DNA of 64,000 bases from Paenibacillus sp. FSL H7-0331 (GCF_001956045.1 NZ_MRTH01000040.1:9359-73358), one strand, 5' to 3'. Shown: positions 8,746-17,632, counted from the stretch's first letter. Numbers and translations are program-made. Notes: generated from the letters alone by a model not told the origin.

Positions 8746-11298
8746 TTATTGCTTTTGGCTAATCATATTGACGAACATTCGGATCGAGCCTGGAACCAGC
8801 GATGGAATTTCGCGATACCAAACCAACGTGCTGTATGTGTATATGCCTTTTCCGTATGGTGCAGTTAAGAAGGTGCCCGTAAATTCCTTTTCTCCCGGAT
8901 CTCCGTTAGAAATCAACTCGGTATACTCCTTGCCCCATTCTGAAGGATTGTAGGCGGAACGATCTTGAATCCAATTGTTCCAATCTGCTGCCTCAATTTT
9001 GTTCGGATAATTAAACATCGAATGATCCGGCGCCAGCATCGTCACTTTAGAACTCTCATCAGTGACTCGCCATTGTATAAGCGGCTCCCCGATCTTGATC
9101 GGATAAGGTGCGAGTTCCGGCTTCCATTTGTCTTCCGGCTTATGGTATTGAACAACAAGGTTCCCCCCGTTTTTCGCATAATCCAATAACCGCTGATTGC
9201 TTGGAATTAATTCCGGACGGAATGCGTATGCACGAATGCCAAGAACGATCGTATTGTATTGGGATAAGTCCCCAAATTGAATATCCTTCGCTTCCAGCTT
9301 CACGACATCAACACCCAATTGACGCAAATACTGATCAATATTGTCAAATCCACTGGATACATAACCCACTTTCAGGTTTTGAGGAACTGCCAGATCGAAA
9401 GCCTCGATTTTGAGCTCCGCAGGCTGAATCAGGTATGTTTTGCCGATATGTGGATATTCGATCACTTGAGCGCCTCGTGTGCTTTCAACATCCCCACTCT
9501 TAGCGACTGCCATTATCGAGTATTTGCCTGTTTCTACATGAGAAGAGGCTTTAACCGAAAAGGCAACCGATTTGGTTTCGCCCTTGGATGCAAAGTTTAC
9601 TTCTTCTACTGCTGGCTCAACCGTCCATCCTTCCGGTACATTTAATGAAATAGCTGTCTTGGATGCACCTGGTGTATAATTGCGTACCGTTACTTTCACC
9701 GGAATCGGTTCTTCCGTCTTCAATGTATTTAATACCGTCGCGCTTGGACTGAGTGACATTGAATACGGAGGTAAAATAGCAACTGCATTCTGCGGAGTCA
9801 CTTTTAACTTACTCACCGTATCAAACGCTTGATAGGCTACATCGGCATTAAGAATAGAAGCGTCATACGGCTTAAACTCTGCTGCGTTTTTAGGTATAGT
9901 CACATCAAATGTAGTCGAAACCGTCTGGTTGTAGCTAATACGATCAAAGCTATCTGCTCCCGCTGGTGTCGCTGTCCAGCCTTCAGGAACATTCAAACCT
10001 AAGCGGATTTTAGTCAATTCCACGGAACCGCCATTAAAGGCAGAAACCACGACTTTAGTCGTTTGGCCCGCTACCAGCTCACCTGTAGCTGGCGTCACCT
10101 TGGCAACTACAGATGCTGCTTCCATACTGGCTTTATTCAATTGTCCTTCTTTAACATGAAGTCGATATAATAAGTCCTCTTTGGTTGCTTTGTTCAGGTC
10201 AGATGCATTTACATCATTTAAAACATTTTGAACATCTGCTTTCATTTCATGCACTTCGCGAACAACCTTGGCAAAGGTTGGATAGGCTGCAATCACCTTA
10301 TCCGCATCTTGTTGAAGCACGCGCAAACCCTTGGTCACTTTTTTGTCCTTATCCACGGATTCAATTTCTTTGGCCAAATCCTCAAAGGAATAAGCAATCC
10401 CATCGAAGAAGTTGTCTTCTTTATCCTTGGACTTAACAGTAGCTGCTTCCAGCTTGTAGTAATTACTGAATAAATCCGGTTTCACAGGACCTTCATCATA
10501 GTTCTTGCCCATGCCTTGGCTTTTGTGCATGAACCGCGACTCTTCCCCAAGCTGTAAATAAGAAGCCCCATAGATTTCATCATAATCGCCTATAGGCACA
10601 ATTACGCTATAATCCTTGGAATTAGCGGGCAAATACATTTTCTTTACCTGCCATGGCTGCAATCCTTTTTTCAGGTGCTCTGGGTATATATCCGGGTTTG
10701 CAGCATCTTTAAAAGCTCGAACCGTAATCACATTGATTGCTCTATGATGTCCATGCGTTGAGTTCTCATTTAAAAATGATGGGATGATGACATCCGGGCG
10801 CAATTCACGTATTTTGCGAATCAATCTTTCATACACCACGGAATCTCCCCATTTTTCTAAAGTCTCATCTGGACTTTTGGAAAAACCGAAGTCAAAAATC
10901 GCGTCGTTGATGCCTTCACTCAGCATCCCGAGAGTAACATTGGTGACTTTGGAAGCTTCTTGCAATTCACGGGATCTAATAATACCCAGGGCATTACCTA
11001 ACTCGCTGCCAATTTCGTTTTGCCCGCCTTCCCCTCGATTCGCAATAATGCTGGACGTGTTCACTCCTTTTCCCAGAGTGAGGTACGCAAGCGTAGCGCT
11101 ATGCTCGTCGTCCGGATGGGCGCCCGTATTCATGGCACTTGCAATGGTCGTAAGCGGTTTGATTGATTTCCATAGATCGGCTATTCCCCGGTCTGCGTGT
11201 GCAGGCTGAGTCGCTGCAAATGAGAGCAGTAGACTTCCAGCCATCGCCACACTCGTGATAGTCGCAAACCATTTTGAGACAGACTTCCGTTTTCTCAA
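8746..11298 (-). CDS. Secreted PIG-L-family deacetylase with C-terminal NEW3/Ig-like and trehalose-utilisation-type domains
   Basis: Large secreted protein of about 850 residues. I choose a TTG start at 11298, seven bases after GGAGG; it yields a basic stretch (RKRKSVSKW), a hydrophobic core and an AxA-type cleavage site near AHA. The PIG-L domain follows at about residues 30-300, with GAHPDDEHSATLAYL and, further on, HGHHRAIN as the metal-binding His motif. Then come a helical segment, two NEW3-like beta domains (about 390-600), and a C-terminal domain with VGYVSSGFDNIDQYLRQLG that resembles glutamine-amidotransferase-like/ThuA folds. It sits after the ABC permease gene. I infer that it deacetylates the substrate outside the membrane before or during uptake. 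The pairing of an exported and a cytosolic PIG-L enzyme in one operon is notable. Confidence 0.85.
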   Translation of the reverse strand: MRKRKSVSKWFATITSVAMAGSLLLSFAATQPAHADRGIADLWKSIKPLTTIASAMNTGAHPDDEHSATLAYLTLGKGVNTSSIIANRGEGGQNEIGSELGNALGIIRSRELQEASKVTNVTLGMLSEGINDAIFDFGFSKSPDETLEKWGDSVVYERLIRKIRELRPDVIIPSFLNENSTHGHHRAINVITVRAFKDAANPDIYPEHLKKGLQPWQVKKMYLPANSKDYSVIVPIGDYDEIYGASYLQLGEESRFMHKSQGMGKNYDEGPVKPDLFSNYYKLEAATVKSKDKEDNFFDGIAYSFEDLAKEIESVDKDKKVTKGLRVLQQDADKVIAAYPTFAKVVREVHEMKADVQNVLNDVNASDLNKATKEDLLYRLHVKEGQLNKASMEAASVVAKVTPATGELVAGQTTKVVVSAFNGGSVELTKIRLGLNVPEGWTATPAGADSFDRISYNQTVSTTFDVTIPKNAAEFKPYDASILNADVAYQAFDTVSKLKVTPQNAVAILPPYSMSLSPSATVLNTLKTEEPIPVKVTVRNYTPGASKTAISLNVPEGWTVEPAVEEVNFASKGETKSVAFSVKASSHVETGKYSIMAVAKSGDVESTRGAQVIEYPHIGKTYLIQPAELKIEAFDLAVPQNLKVGYVSSGFDNIDQYLRQLGVDVVKLEAKDIQFGDLSQYNTIVLGIRAYAFRPELIPSNQRLLDYAKNGGNLVVQYHKPEDKWKPELAPYPIKIGEPLIQWRVTDESSKVTMLAPDHSMFNYPNKIEAADWNNWIQDRSAYNPSEWGKEYTELISNGDPGEKEFTGTFLTAPYGKGIYTYSTLVWYREIPSLVPGSIRMFVNMISQKQ

Positions 11299-11405
11299 TC
11301 TTACTCCTCCTTGTGTCATCCAATTTTCTTCAACGCAGGAAATCGTCATTTCCTCCGCTATATCATCACGTGGTAGCGAACACTTTAGCCCAGGCTTACG
11401 CAGAA

Positions 11406-11423
11406 AGTTTGCTGACGCAAACT
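11406..11423 (-). other. Intercistronic hairpin upstream of secreted PIG-L gene
   Basis: AGTTTGC-TGAC-GCAAACT lies in the 153-bp gap between the ABC permease and the secreted deacetylase. There is no T run after it on the minus strand, so it may be a processing or attenuating element rather than a terminator. Confidence 0.35.
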
Positions 11424-11451
11424 CTTCAGTGTTCCCACGATATGACCAACA

Positions 11452-13185
11452 TTACAAGGCTGTACCTGCCTTATCTCCTGCGATTTTCCTTGAAATGAAG
11501 AGAACAATGATGATGAGGATGATTTGCAGTACACCGTACGCACAAGCAGTACCAAATTCAAAGGAATACATTCGCTGAAAAATTTCAACTGAAATCGGAG
11601 TCGTTTTACCAGTAAATAAAAGAATTGAAGCGACAAATTCACCAATTCCTTGCACAAACGCCAGCAGCGCTCCGGCAAGAATTCCACTTAGAGCCATCGG
11701 AAATACAACTCGGCGGAAGCTATACCACCATGAAGCGCCTAAATTGCGGGCCGCCTCTTCTATAGAGCCATCCATCTGCATTAAGGTGGCTGATGTGGAG
11801 CGGAACACTAACGGTAAATGACGAACGAAATAAGCAAGCGGAAGCATCCAGAAGCTGCCGATTAATACCTGATTAAAGCTGAATATCGTGGGCTCGCTAA
11901 ACGCCGTGATCAAGTTCACACCGACCACCGTTCCAGGCAAAGCCCAAGGAAGCATAATGAGCACATCCAGCAACGATTTCCCCTTGAACTTCATGCGGAC
12001 CATGGCATAAGCAGCTGCCACACCAAAGATGATATTTCCGATCGTTGCGATCGAGCTCATCTTAAAGCTGTTGGCAATCGGGCGCCAGGTCTTACTATCC
12101 GTAAACAGCTGCACATAGTGCTTCCATGTATACTCAGGAGGAAGAATTTGTGTGGTCCAGGTTCCGTCTGTGGAGAAGGATATGAGAACCAACACAAGAA
12201 TGGGCAGAAGTAACACAATAACGCCAAGGAACGAAAGAATCATCGCTACGTATTTGCCTACAGCGCTCTTCACTTCTGTTCGGTGAACACTTACCCCTTT
12301 GCTCAAGTTCTGATAATTGCGCAAGCCTTGATACCAACGCATGATCATCAGGAACACGATGGAAACTACGGATAGAATGGTCGATTGTGAAGCTGCCATA
12401 TCTAAATTCCCATTCGTTCTGGACAAGTAAATTTGCATCGTCATCGTTCGCTCGATTCCAAAAATAAGCGGAGCCGTATAAGAAGCCATCGCAACCATGA
12501 ATACAAGCAAAGACGAAGCTATTAAAGCAGGTGTCAGCATGGGCAGAATGATTCGCCGCCATACATATATCCGGCCAGCCCCAAGACTGGATGCAGCTTC
12601 CTCTAATGAAGGATCAAGCCCTTTGATCGCGGACGAAGCCGTCATATAAAAATAAGTGTACATCGTAAAGGTATGTACCATGAGCACGCCCCAAATGCCT
12701 TTTAAGGAAAAAGGAACCTGATCCAGATCAAATAACAGCTTTAACGACCGAGGGATAATGCCGCTTTCCCCGTACAGAAAAGTAAAGGACAAGACACCGA
12801 CCAAAGGCGGCAGTGCCATCGGAACCATCACCAGTACTGCGAGGATTTTCCTCCCCGGAAATTCGTAACGTTCCAGTAAGAAAGCCATGGCGACACCTAC
12901 GATCGCACACGTGATTACACTTAAAACGGATATATAGATACTAGTCCACAAGGCTTCGAGATTGGAGGTATGCTCTAAACTAAAAAATTTAATGTAGTTC
13001 TTTAACGAAAACTGATCTTCCAGCTGTATACTTTGGAGAAACGTTTGGAACAAAGGATACACCACATAAGCTAAAAGCACTAGAAACAAAGGAGCAACCA
13101 GAACATACACAAAATGCCGTGATGTGGTTATAGCTGTCCAAGAGAGAACAGGCTTGGGTGACGGTGATTTCAGTGTTGGTTTCAT
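11452..13185 (-). CDS. Fused ABC transporter permease of the ferric/organic-anion (SfuB/FbpB) type
   Basis: About 577-residue permease with two permease halves in one chain, as in SfuB/FbpB and AfuB proteins. Each half has an ABC-contact loop: SLEEAASSLGAGRIYVWRRI near residue 200 and SIEEAARNLGASWWYSFRRV near 485. About twelve transmembrane helices are expected. GGGAGGC lies six bases before the second of two consecutive ATGs (13185), which I prefer. It forms a complete importer with the ATPase at 13200-14282 and the lipoprotein at 14340-15452. This transporter family carries iron, thiamine, phosphonates, polyamine-like and organic solutes. The operon's enzymes argue against plain ferric ion as the cargo. 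Confidence 0.9.
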   Translation of the reverse strand: MKPTLKSPSPKPVLSWTAITTSRHFVYVLVAPLFLVLLAYVVYPLFQTFLQSIQLEDQFSLKNYIKFFSLEHTSNLEALWTSIYISVLSVITCAIVGVAMAFLLERYEFPGRKILAVLVMVPMALPPLVGVLSFTFLYGESGIIPRSLKLLFDLDQVPFSLKGIWGVLMVHTFTMYTYFYMTASSAIKGLDPSLEEAASSLGAGRIYVWRRIILPMLTPALIASSLLVFMVAMASYTAPLIFGIERTMTMQIYLSRTNGNLDMAASQSTILSVVSIVFLMIMRWYQGLRNYQNLSKGVSVHRTEVKSAVGKYVAMILSFLGVIVLLLPILVLVLISFSTDGTWTTQILPPEYTWKHYVQLFTDSKTWRPIANSFKMSSIATIGNIIFGVAAAYAMVRMKFKGKSLLDVLIMLPWALPGTVVGVNLITAFSEPTIFSFNQVLIGSFWMLPLAYFVRHLPLVFRSTSATLMQMDGSIEEAARNLGASWWYSFRRVVFPMALSGILAGALLAFVQGIGEFVASILLFTGKTTPISVEIFQRMYSFEFGTACAYGVLQIILIIIVLFISRKIAGDKAGTAL

Positions 13186-13199
13186 CATTCGCCTCCCAT

Positions 13200-14282
13200 C
13201 TATCCTACAAAATAGATACTTTCTTTCGGAATGAAAAAAGCGATCTCTTCTCCACGTTGGCGAATCCGATGTCCTTGATTAACAAACATCGCTTTCAATT
13301 GCATCGTACCGATTTGAGTCATATAATTTACACTTATGCCCGTGAATTCAGAAATCGTCACATTTCCCTTAACCACATTTTCCTGCTGCAGTTCCTCGGA
13401 ACGCACTTCAAGAACCGATTCCGGGCGTATGGATGCCGTGATGCTGGCACCTACCTCAAGCTTGCATGCTGGCGATGAATGGTGAACCAAACCACGTAAT
13501 ATTAAATCCGGCGCAAAACGTACTACGACCTCATCGCCCTCTATACGTTCTACCGTTCCCTCCCATAGATTGGATTCACCAATAAACGAAGCGACGAAGC
13601 GGTTCACAGGACGATTGTATATTTGTTCAGGAGTTCCTATTTGTTGAACGACGCCTCCCTGCATAACCATAATCCGGTCAGACATGGACATTGCCTCGGC
13701 CTGATCGTGAGTAACGTAGATCGTAGTTATACCGAGCTCCAGTTGAAGTCTCTTGATTTCCAATCTGGTCTCTTCTCTTAACTTGGCGTCTAAATTCGAT
13801 AACGGTTCATCCAGCAGCAAAATTTGCGGCTCAATGACAAGCGCTCTTGCCAAAGCGACCCGCTGCTGCTGTCCGCCTGACAATTGATCGATGCGACGAT
13901 TTCCGTACCCGTCCAAATGGACTTGTTTTTGTGCGCGCTCCACTCTTTGAACAATTTCCGATTTGGAAGTTTTCCTTACCTGGAGACCAAAAGCAATATT
14001 CTCAAAAACGGTCATATGGGGAAATAACGCATAGTTCTGAAAAACCATCCCGGTATTTCGTTTATTGGGAGGCAGGTTCGTTACATCCTGATTGCCAAAA
14101 AGTATACGTCCGGCACTCGGAAAATAAAATCCGGCTATCATGCGCAGTGTCGTTGTTTTCCCGCACCCGCTCGGCCCCAAAAAAGTAAAAAACTCTCCTG
14201 GTTTAATCTCAATATGGACGTCAGCAACTCCCTTTACATTTCCGAACTGTTTGCTTACATGATCCAAAGTTACATCAATCAA
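13200..14282 (-). CDS. ABC transporter ATP-binding protein (PotA/FbpC type)
   Basis: Cytoplasmic ATPase subunit of the importer, 360 residues. Walker A is GPSGCGKTT, the Q-loop is in NTGMVFQNYALFPH, the signature is LSGGQQQRVALARAL, Walker B is ILLLDEPLSNLD, and the H-loop is YVTHDQAEAMS. The last 100 residues form the beta-rich TOBE regulatory domain found in PotA/FbpC/MalK ATPases. The start is a TTG at 14282, eight bases after GGGGG. The stop is 14 bp before the permease start, and the binding-protein gene lies 57 bp upstream. It energises uptake through the fused permease. Confidence 0.93.
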   Translation of the reverse strand: MIDVTLDHVSKQFGNVKGVADVHIEIKPGEFFTFLGPSGCGKTTTLRMIAGFYFPSAGRILFGNQDVTNLPPNKRNTGMVFQNYALFPHMTVFENIAFGLQVRKTSKSEIVQRVERAQKQVHLDGYGNRRIDQLSGGQQQRVALARALVIEPQILLLDEPLSNLDAKLREETRLEIKRLQLELGITTIYVTHDQAEAMSMSDRIMVMQGGVVQQIGTPEQIYNRPVNRFVASFIGESNLWEGTVERIEGDEVVVRFAPDLILRGLVHHSSPACKLEVGASITASIRPESVLEVRSEELQQENVVKGNVTISEFTGISVNYMTQIGTMQLKAMFVNQGHRIRQRGEEIAFFIPKESIYFVG

Positions 14283-14306
14283 ACTCGGTTCCCCCTTCGA
14301 TGGAAT

Positions 14307-14334
14307 TCCGGACGGAGAAGCACCTCCGCCCGGA
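14307..14334 (-). other. Hairpin between binding-protein and ATPase genes
   Basis: Two 11-nt arms (TCCGGACGGAG and CTCCGCCCGGA, one A-C mismatch) flank AAGCAC just downstream of the solute-binding-protein stop. Such hairpins commonly protect the 3' end of binding-protein mRNA so that it is made in excess over the membrane subunits. No T tract follows on the minus strand. Confidence 0.55.
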
Positions 14335-14339
14335 TGAAA

Positions 14340-15452
14340 TTATTTCGAGCCTTTTCCTTTGATGCTTTCATCCCAGTACTGCATCCAATCTTTTTCTTTA
14401 TTCGCCATTACAGTCCAATCCAGTGTCAGTGGCTTCAATTCGATTCCTTTCAACCAAGCAGGAAGAGAATCTTTGCTAATATCCGTACGGGTTGGAATTT
14501 GGTACAATTTCTCCGCTAATTCCACTCTCAGCTTGGAATCAAAGAGGAATTCATAAAACTTTTTGGCAGCATCCATGTTCTTTGCGCCTTTGACTACACC
14601 CACGCCATCTACCAGAATAGGAGCGCCGCTTGTTGGATAAATAAAGTCAAATGGTTGTTTCTGCAGTTCTTTCTGGATCATGATATCCTGTAAATTCCAT
14701 AGGGATAACGTACCTTCTTCACGAGCTAACTTCAGATACAGGTTCGTTGGATCTTGCGCGTACTCCTTCGTGTTGGCATCAAGCTTCTTCAGCCAATCGT
14801 AGCCTTTTTTCGGATCTGCAGCGTCTTGACGGTAAATCATCGCGGAATAGATCGTTCTCATCGTACCGGAAGCCAATACACCGCGGATAATGATTTTATT
14901 TTTATATTTCGCATCCAATAAATCATCCCAATCCTTAGGCGCATCTTCCTTCTTCAACGCTTTGGAATTGTACATGATAACTTCCGGCAGCAGCATTTCA
15001 CCATACCAACGGTCCTGCGCATCTTTGTACAAAGCAGGTACTTTATCGGCAAAGCTTGGTTTTACTGATTCCAAAAGACCTTCATTCGCTGCTGTCATAA
15101 GTCCTGATTGCGTACCACCCCACCAAAAATCGGCTTGCGGGTTCGCTTTTTCCCCACGTACACGCTCCAACACCTGCTGGGCGCCCATCGTAAGAACCTC
15201 TACTTCAACTTCCGGGTTCTTTTCCTTAAATTTAGGCATAATTTCATCAACCACATTCTTATCTCTGGCCGTATAAATGACAAGCTTTTGCTTCTGTGCA
15301 GGTTTTGGTGCTTCTGCCGCCGGCTTAACCGGATCTGCCGGTTTCGTCGTACTGGCTGGTGCTGTCGTACTACAAGCTGATACCGCCAGCATCGAGATGC
15401 TAAGTACCAGTCCTGTCAACCATGTCGAGCTTTTTTTTGTGGATTTCTTCAT
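14340..15452 (-). CDS. Extracellular solute-binding lipoprotein (COG1840, FbpA/AfuA-like)
   Basis: Lipoprotein receptor of the importer, 370 residues. A signal peptide ends in the lipobox LAVSAC, so Cys27 should carry the lipid anchor. A Thr/Ala/Pro/Lys linker follows, then KLVIYTARDKNVVDEIMPKF, the typical first strand and helix of this binding-protein family. ADFWWGGTQSGLMTA and the MYNSKALKKEDAPKDWDDLL region are also characteristic. The ATG follows GGAGGAATTAAAAC. Plain ferric-binding members rely on a late pair of tyrosines. Whether those are kept here could not be settled by eye. The ligand is more likely an organic anion or amino-sugar conjugate fed to the enzymes encoded downstream. 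Confidence 0.9.
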   Translation of the reverse strand: MKKSTKKSSTWLTGLVLSISMLAVSACSTTAPASTTKPADPVKPAAEAPKPAQKQKLVIYTARDKNVVDEIMPKFKEKNPEVEVEVLTMGAQQVLERVRGEKANPQADFWWGGTQSGLMTAANEGLLESVKPSFADKVPALYKDAQDRWYGEMLLPEVIMYNSKALKKEDAPKDWDDLLDAKYKNKIIIRGVLASGTMRTIYSAMIYRQDAADPKKGYDWLKKLDANTKEYAQDPTNLYLKLAREEGTLSLWNLQDIMIQKELQKQPFDFIYPTSGAPILVDGVGVVKGAKNMDAAKKFYEFLFDSKLRVELAEKLYQIPTRTDISKDSLPAWLKGIELKPLTLDWTVMANKEKDWMQYWDESIKGKGSK

Positions 15453-15475
15453 GTTTTAATTCCTCCTCTTTAATT

Positions 15476-16654
15476 TTACCCTCTGGATTTAAGTGTGGAT
15501 GGGAAAGCTTCCAATACACTGTGGATCGCCCCTATGATCCCGGCTTGATCGCCTAAAGAAGCTAGTTCAAGCCGTGGAACATAAGGCACCCAATCGGTTA
15601 ACATTTGTTGAATCCTCTGTACGCCATTTTCACCGATATGTATCATTTCCCCACTAAGTATCAATAGTTCTGGATCCATCACACTTGCTATATTGGCAAT
15701 TCCATAGGCCCAATGTTTATAAATGTCATCTAGAAGCAATCCCGCCTCAACGACTCCCGTATTCGCTTGATCCACAATCTGCTTGATAATACTTGTGCCT
15801 TCTTCAATAGAAGGGAGAATGGTTCTGGCCTTCTCACGAATAGCAGGTACTGAATAGTTGTTCTCAAATACCCCATATTCCTCATGACACCGATTGCCAA
15901 CAGGACCAATTAGCATAAAGCCAATTTCCCCGCTTGCTTCTCGGGTACCGCGAAATAATTGACCATCAATGACGATTCCGGCACCGATACCCGTACCCAC
16001 ATACATATAAACCAGATCGGAAGCACCTTTACCTACACCTTTATGGAACTCGCCCATGGTCATTAAGTTAACATCGTTATCTATAATAACGGGCAAACCC
16101 AGCCTATCTTCGATTTCCTTCTGTACAGGCAAGCCCATCCACCCTGTGCTTGGTGAATAGCTAACCGTGCCTTCTCTACGCTTTGTAATCCCCGGCAAAC
16201 CCAAACCGATACCCAGCAGCCTGCTTTTATCAAATCCACTTTGGGCCAGTACGGTCGCAAGTCCTCTCTCAACACTTTGAATGGCTCCTTCCCCATCCTT
16301 GGGTTGAGATAAGCGTGCTGTGTATTGAAATAACAATTCCCCTTTTAAATCGGCAATCGCTAAATGGAGGATACTTCCTTCAAATACAGCACCTACTACA
16401 CCGTAAGCCTGGAAATTGTATTCCAACAAAATTGGCTTCCTGCCGCCTTTAGACTCCCCGACCCCAACTTCACGAATTAATTTTTCTTGAATCATTTCAT
16501 CAACCAATGCTGAAACACAAGGTCGACTTAACTCCGTCAGCTTGGCTAAGTCAGCCCGCGACATCCGTGTTCCTTCTTTTAACTGATGAAGTATGCCTTC
16601 GCGATTGATTTGTTTAACCAACTTGGTGTTACCCGTTTGACCGCGACCAATCAA
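15476..16654 (-). CDS. ROK-family transcriptional regulator (NagC/XylR type), operon repressor
   Basis: First gene of the operon, 392 residues. An N-terminal winged helix-turn-helix (about residues 15-70, with MSRADLAKLTELSRPCVSAL) precedes a ROK sugar-binding domain. The ROK signature GTGIGAGIVIDGQLFRGTRE is followed by a GEIG...CHEEYGVFE region with one Cys and a His, a reduced version of the usual zinc site CxCGxxGC. The start is a TTG at 16654 after AGGAGGTGA. It is followed after 23 bp by the binding-protein gene. ROK repressors of this type bind a sugar or sugar phosphate, and an imperfect inverted repeat lies just upstream of the gene. I infer autoregulation and induction by an amino sugar or its derivative. 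Confidence 0.9.
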   Translation of the reverse strand: MIGRGQTGNTKLVKQINREGILHQLKEGTRMSRADLAKLTELSRPCVSALVDEMIQEKLIREVGVGESKGGRKPILLEYNFQAYGVVGAVFEGSILHLAIADLKGELLFQYTARLSQPKDGEGAIQSVERGLATVLAQSGFDKSRLLGIGLGLPGITKRREGTVSYSPSTGWMGLPVQKEIEDRLGLPVIIDNDVNLMTMGEFHKGVGKGASDLVYMYVGTGIGAGIVIDGQLFRGTREASGEIGFMLIGPVGNRCHEEYGVFENNYSVPAIREKARTILPSIEEGTSIIKQIVDQANTGVVEAGLLLDDIYKHWAYGIANIASVMDPELLILSGEMIHIGENGVQRIQQMLTDWVPYVPRLELASLGDQAGIIGAIHSVLEAFPSTLKSRG

Positions 16655-16675
16655 TTGAATAGTTCACCTCCTTAA

Positions 16676-16696
16676 TTAGTTAAAATGATTAACAAA
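16676..16696 (-). promoter_or_regulatory. Probable ROK-repressor operator
   Basis: An inverted repeat with GTTAA and TTAAC arms around AATGA (extended arms match at 7 of 8 positions) resembles NagC/XylR-type operators. It lies just downstream of the expected transcription start and upstream of the ribosome site, as a repressor site would. Confidence 0.6.
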
Positions 16697-16709
16697 GTAT
16701 CTTAACTGG

Positions 16710-16739
16710 ATTATAATGTGAACGGTTACATTTTGTCAA
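16710..16739 (-). promoter_or_regulatory. Promoter of the ROK/PIG-L operon with an embedded CcpA (cre) site
   Basis: On the minus strand, TTGACA (16734-16739) and TATAAT (16710-16715) stand 18 nt apart, both hexamers matching the sigma-A consensus. Inside the spacer, TGTAACCGTTCACA (16717-16730) matches every position of the cre consensus TGWAANCGNTNWCA. CcpA bound there would cover the promoter, so catabolite repression is expected. The upstream part of the 420-bp gap, to 17075, shows no further gene; it carries the leader of the divergent acetyltransferase. Confidence 0.85.
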
Positions 16740-17075
16740 TAGGTTTTTAGTATGTTTTACGTTATATTTATGTAATTTTATTTAACATTAAAAAGGATAA
16801 AAATAGTATTAATTGATTTAAAATATAAATTACGACGTTTTCATGTGAGGTTTTGTCGCTACTTTTCTGTTAAATGAGTTGCTTATGTGTTATGTTTGTG
16901 GTGCTAGATCATAATTTCTTCTGCTTTCGCAACTGGTTTGGAGGCGTTCCTTATCCATCTGATATTGAAAATCTATAGTGCAGCGATCCAGCTTTTTCCG
17001 TAGATTATGCCCAGCACCAATGATACAATAACAGATAGTCTGGCTGCGCCGAGGCCGTATTAGGAGGCATTATTG

Positions 17076-17516
17076 GTGGAAATCACAAAGGTAGATTCAG
17101 TTGCACAATTAGCCCAGTGTCTTGAGATTCGAAATCAAGTTTTTGTCGAGGAACAGAAGGTTCCACAGGAGCTGGAAAACGATGAGTACGATGCATCACC
17201 AGATGCTTGTGACCATATATTATTGACGTATAACGGAGTCCCGGCAGGAACTGGACGTTGGATAGCCTATAACCAACAGACGGCCAAAATCCAACGTGTT
17301 GCTGTATTATCCGAATTTCGTGGTAAGGGACTCGGCAAGGTATTGCTTCAAGGACTGGAAAAGCATGCGAAATTGGCAGGGTATACATGGTGTATATTGG
17401 ACAGTCAATGTCATGCCGAGTCGTTTTATTCCCAGCTTGGATATAGCACGGTTTCGGAGCAACCCTTTGAAGACGCTGGTATCATGCACGTCCGTATGCA
17501 AAAAAAGATTGGATAA
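17076..17516 (+). CDS. GNAT-family N-acetyltransferase (ElaA/YjcF-like)
   Basis: Small acetyl-CoA-dependent acetyltransferase of about 146 residues. The N-terminal half has CLEIRNQVFVEEQKVPQELE, typical of the ElaA/YjcF group. The acetyl-CoA loop is RVAVLSEFRGKGLGKVLLQG, containing the R/Q-x-x-G-x-G/A pattern, and the C-terminal part has the AESFYSQLGY motif. AGGAGG at 17062-17067 is five bases from TTG at 17073 and eight from GTG at 17076; I prefer the GTG. It is divergent from the ROK operon and ends in a strong terminator that overlaps its stop codon. The substrate is unknown, and no link to the ROK pathway is visible beyond proximity. Confidence 0.85.
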   Translation: MEITKVDSVAQLAQCLEIRNQVFVEEQKVPQELENDEYDASPDACDHILLTYNGVPAGTGRWIAYNQQTAKIQRVAVLSEFRGKGLGKVLLQGLEKHAKLAGYTWCILDSQCHAESFYSQLGYSTVSEQPFEDAGIMHVRMQKKIG

Positions 17517-17532
17517 TTGTCCAATCTTTTTT
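17501..17532 (+). terminator. Rho-independent terminator of the GNAT gene
   Basis: A perfect 13-bp stem (AAAAAAGATTGGA with TCCAATCTTTTTT, loop TAATTG) overlaps the TAA stop of the acetyltransferase gene and ends in six Ts. The run of As on the other side makes it possibly bidirectional for the convergent coiled-coil gene. Confidence 0.9.
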
Positions 17533-17632
17533 CTGTTAGTACTCACAAATACATACACATATTCATTAATGAATTAGATGATGGTTCTCCCCACCTCGAT
17601 AAAACAGATAATCCTGAGTTAAGATATATGGT

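Noticed and set aside
11452..15452. Calling the ABC importer a ferric-iron transporter
   Set aside because: The family is mixed in substrate and the operon holds sugar and amide enzymes under a ROK repressor; no iron-responsive (Fur) site was seen.
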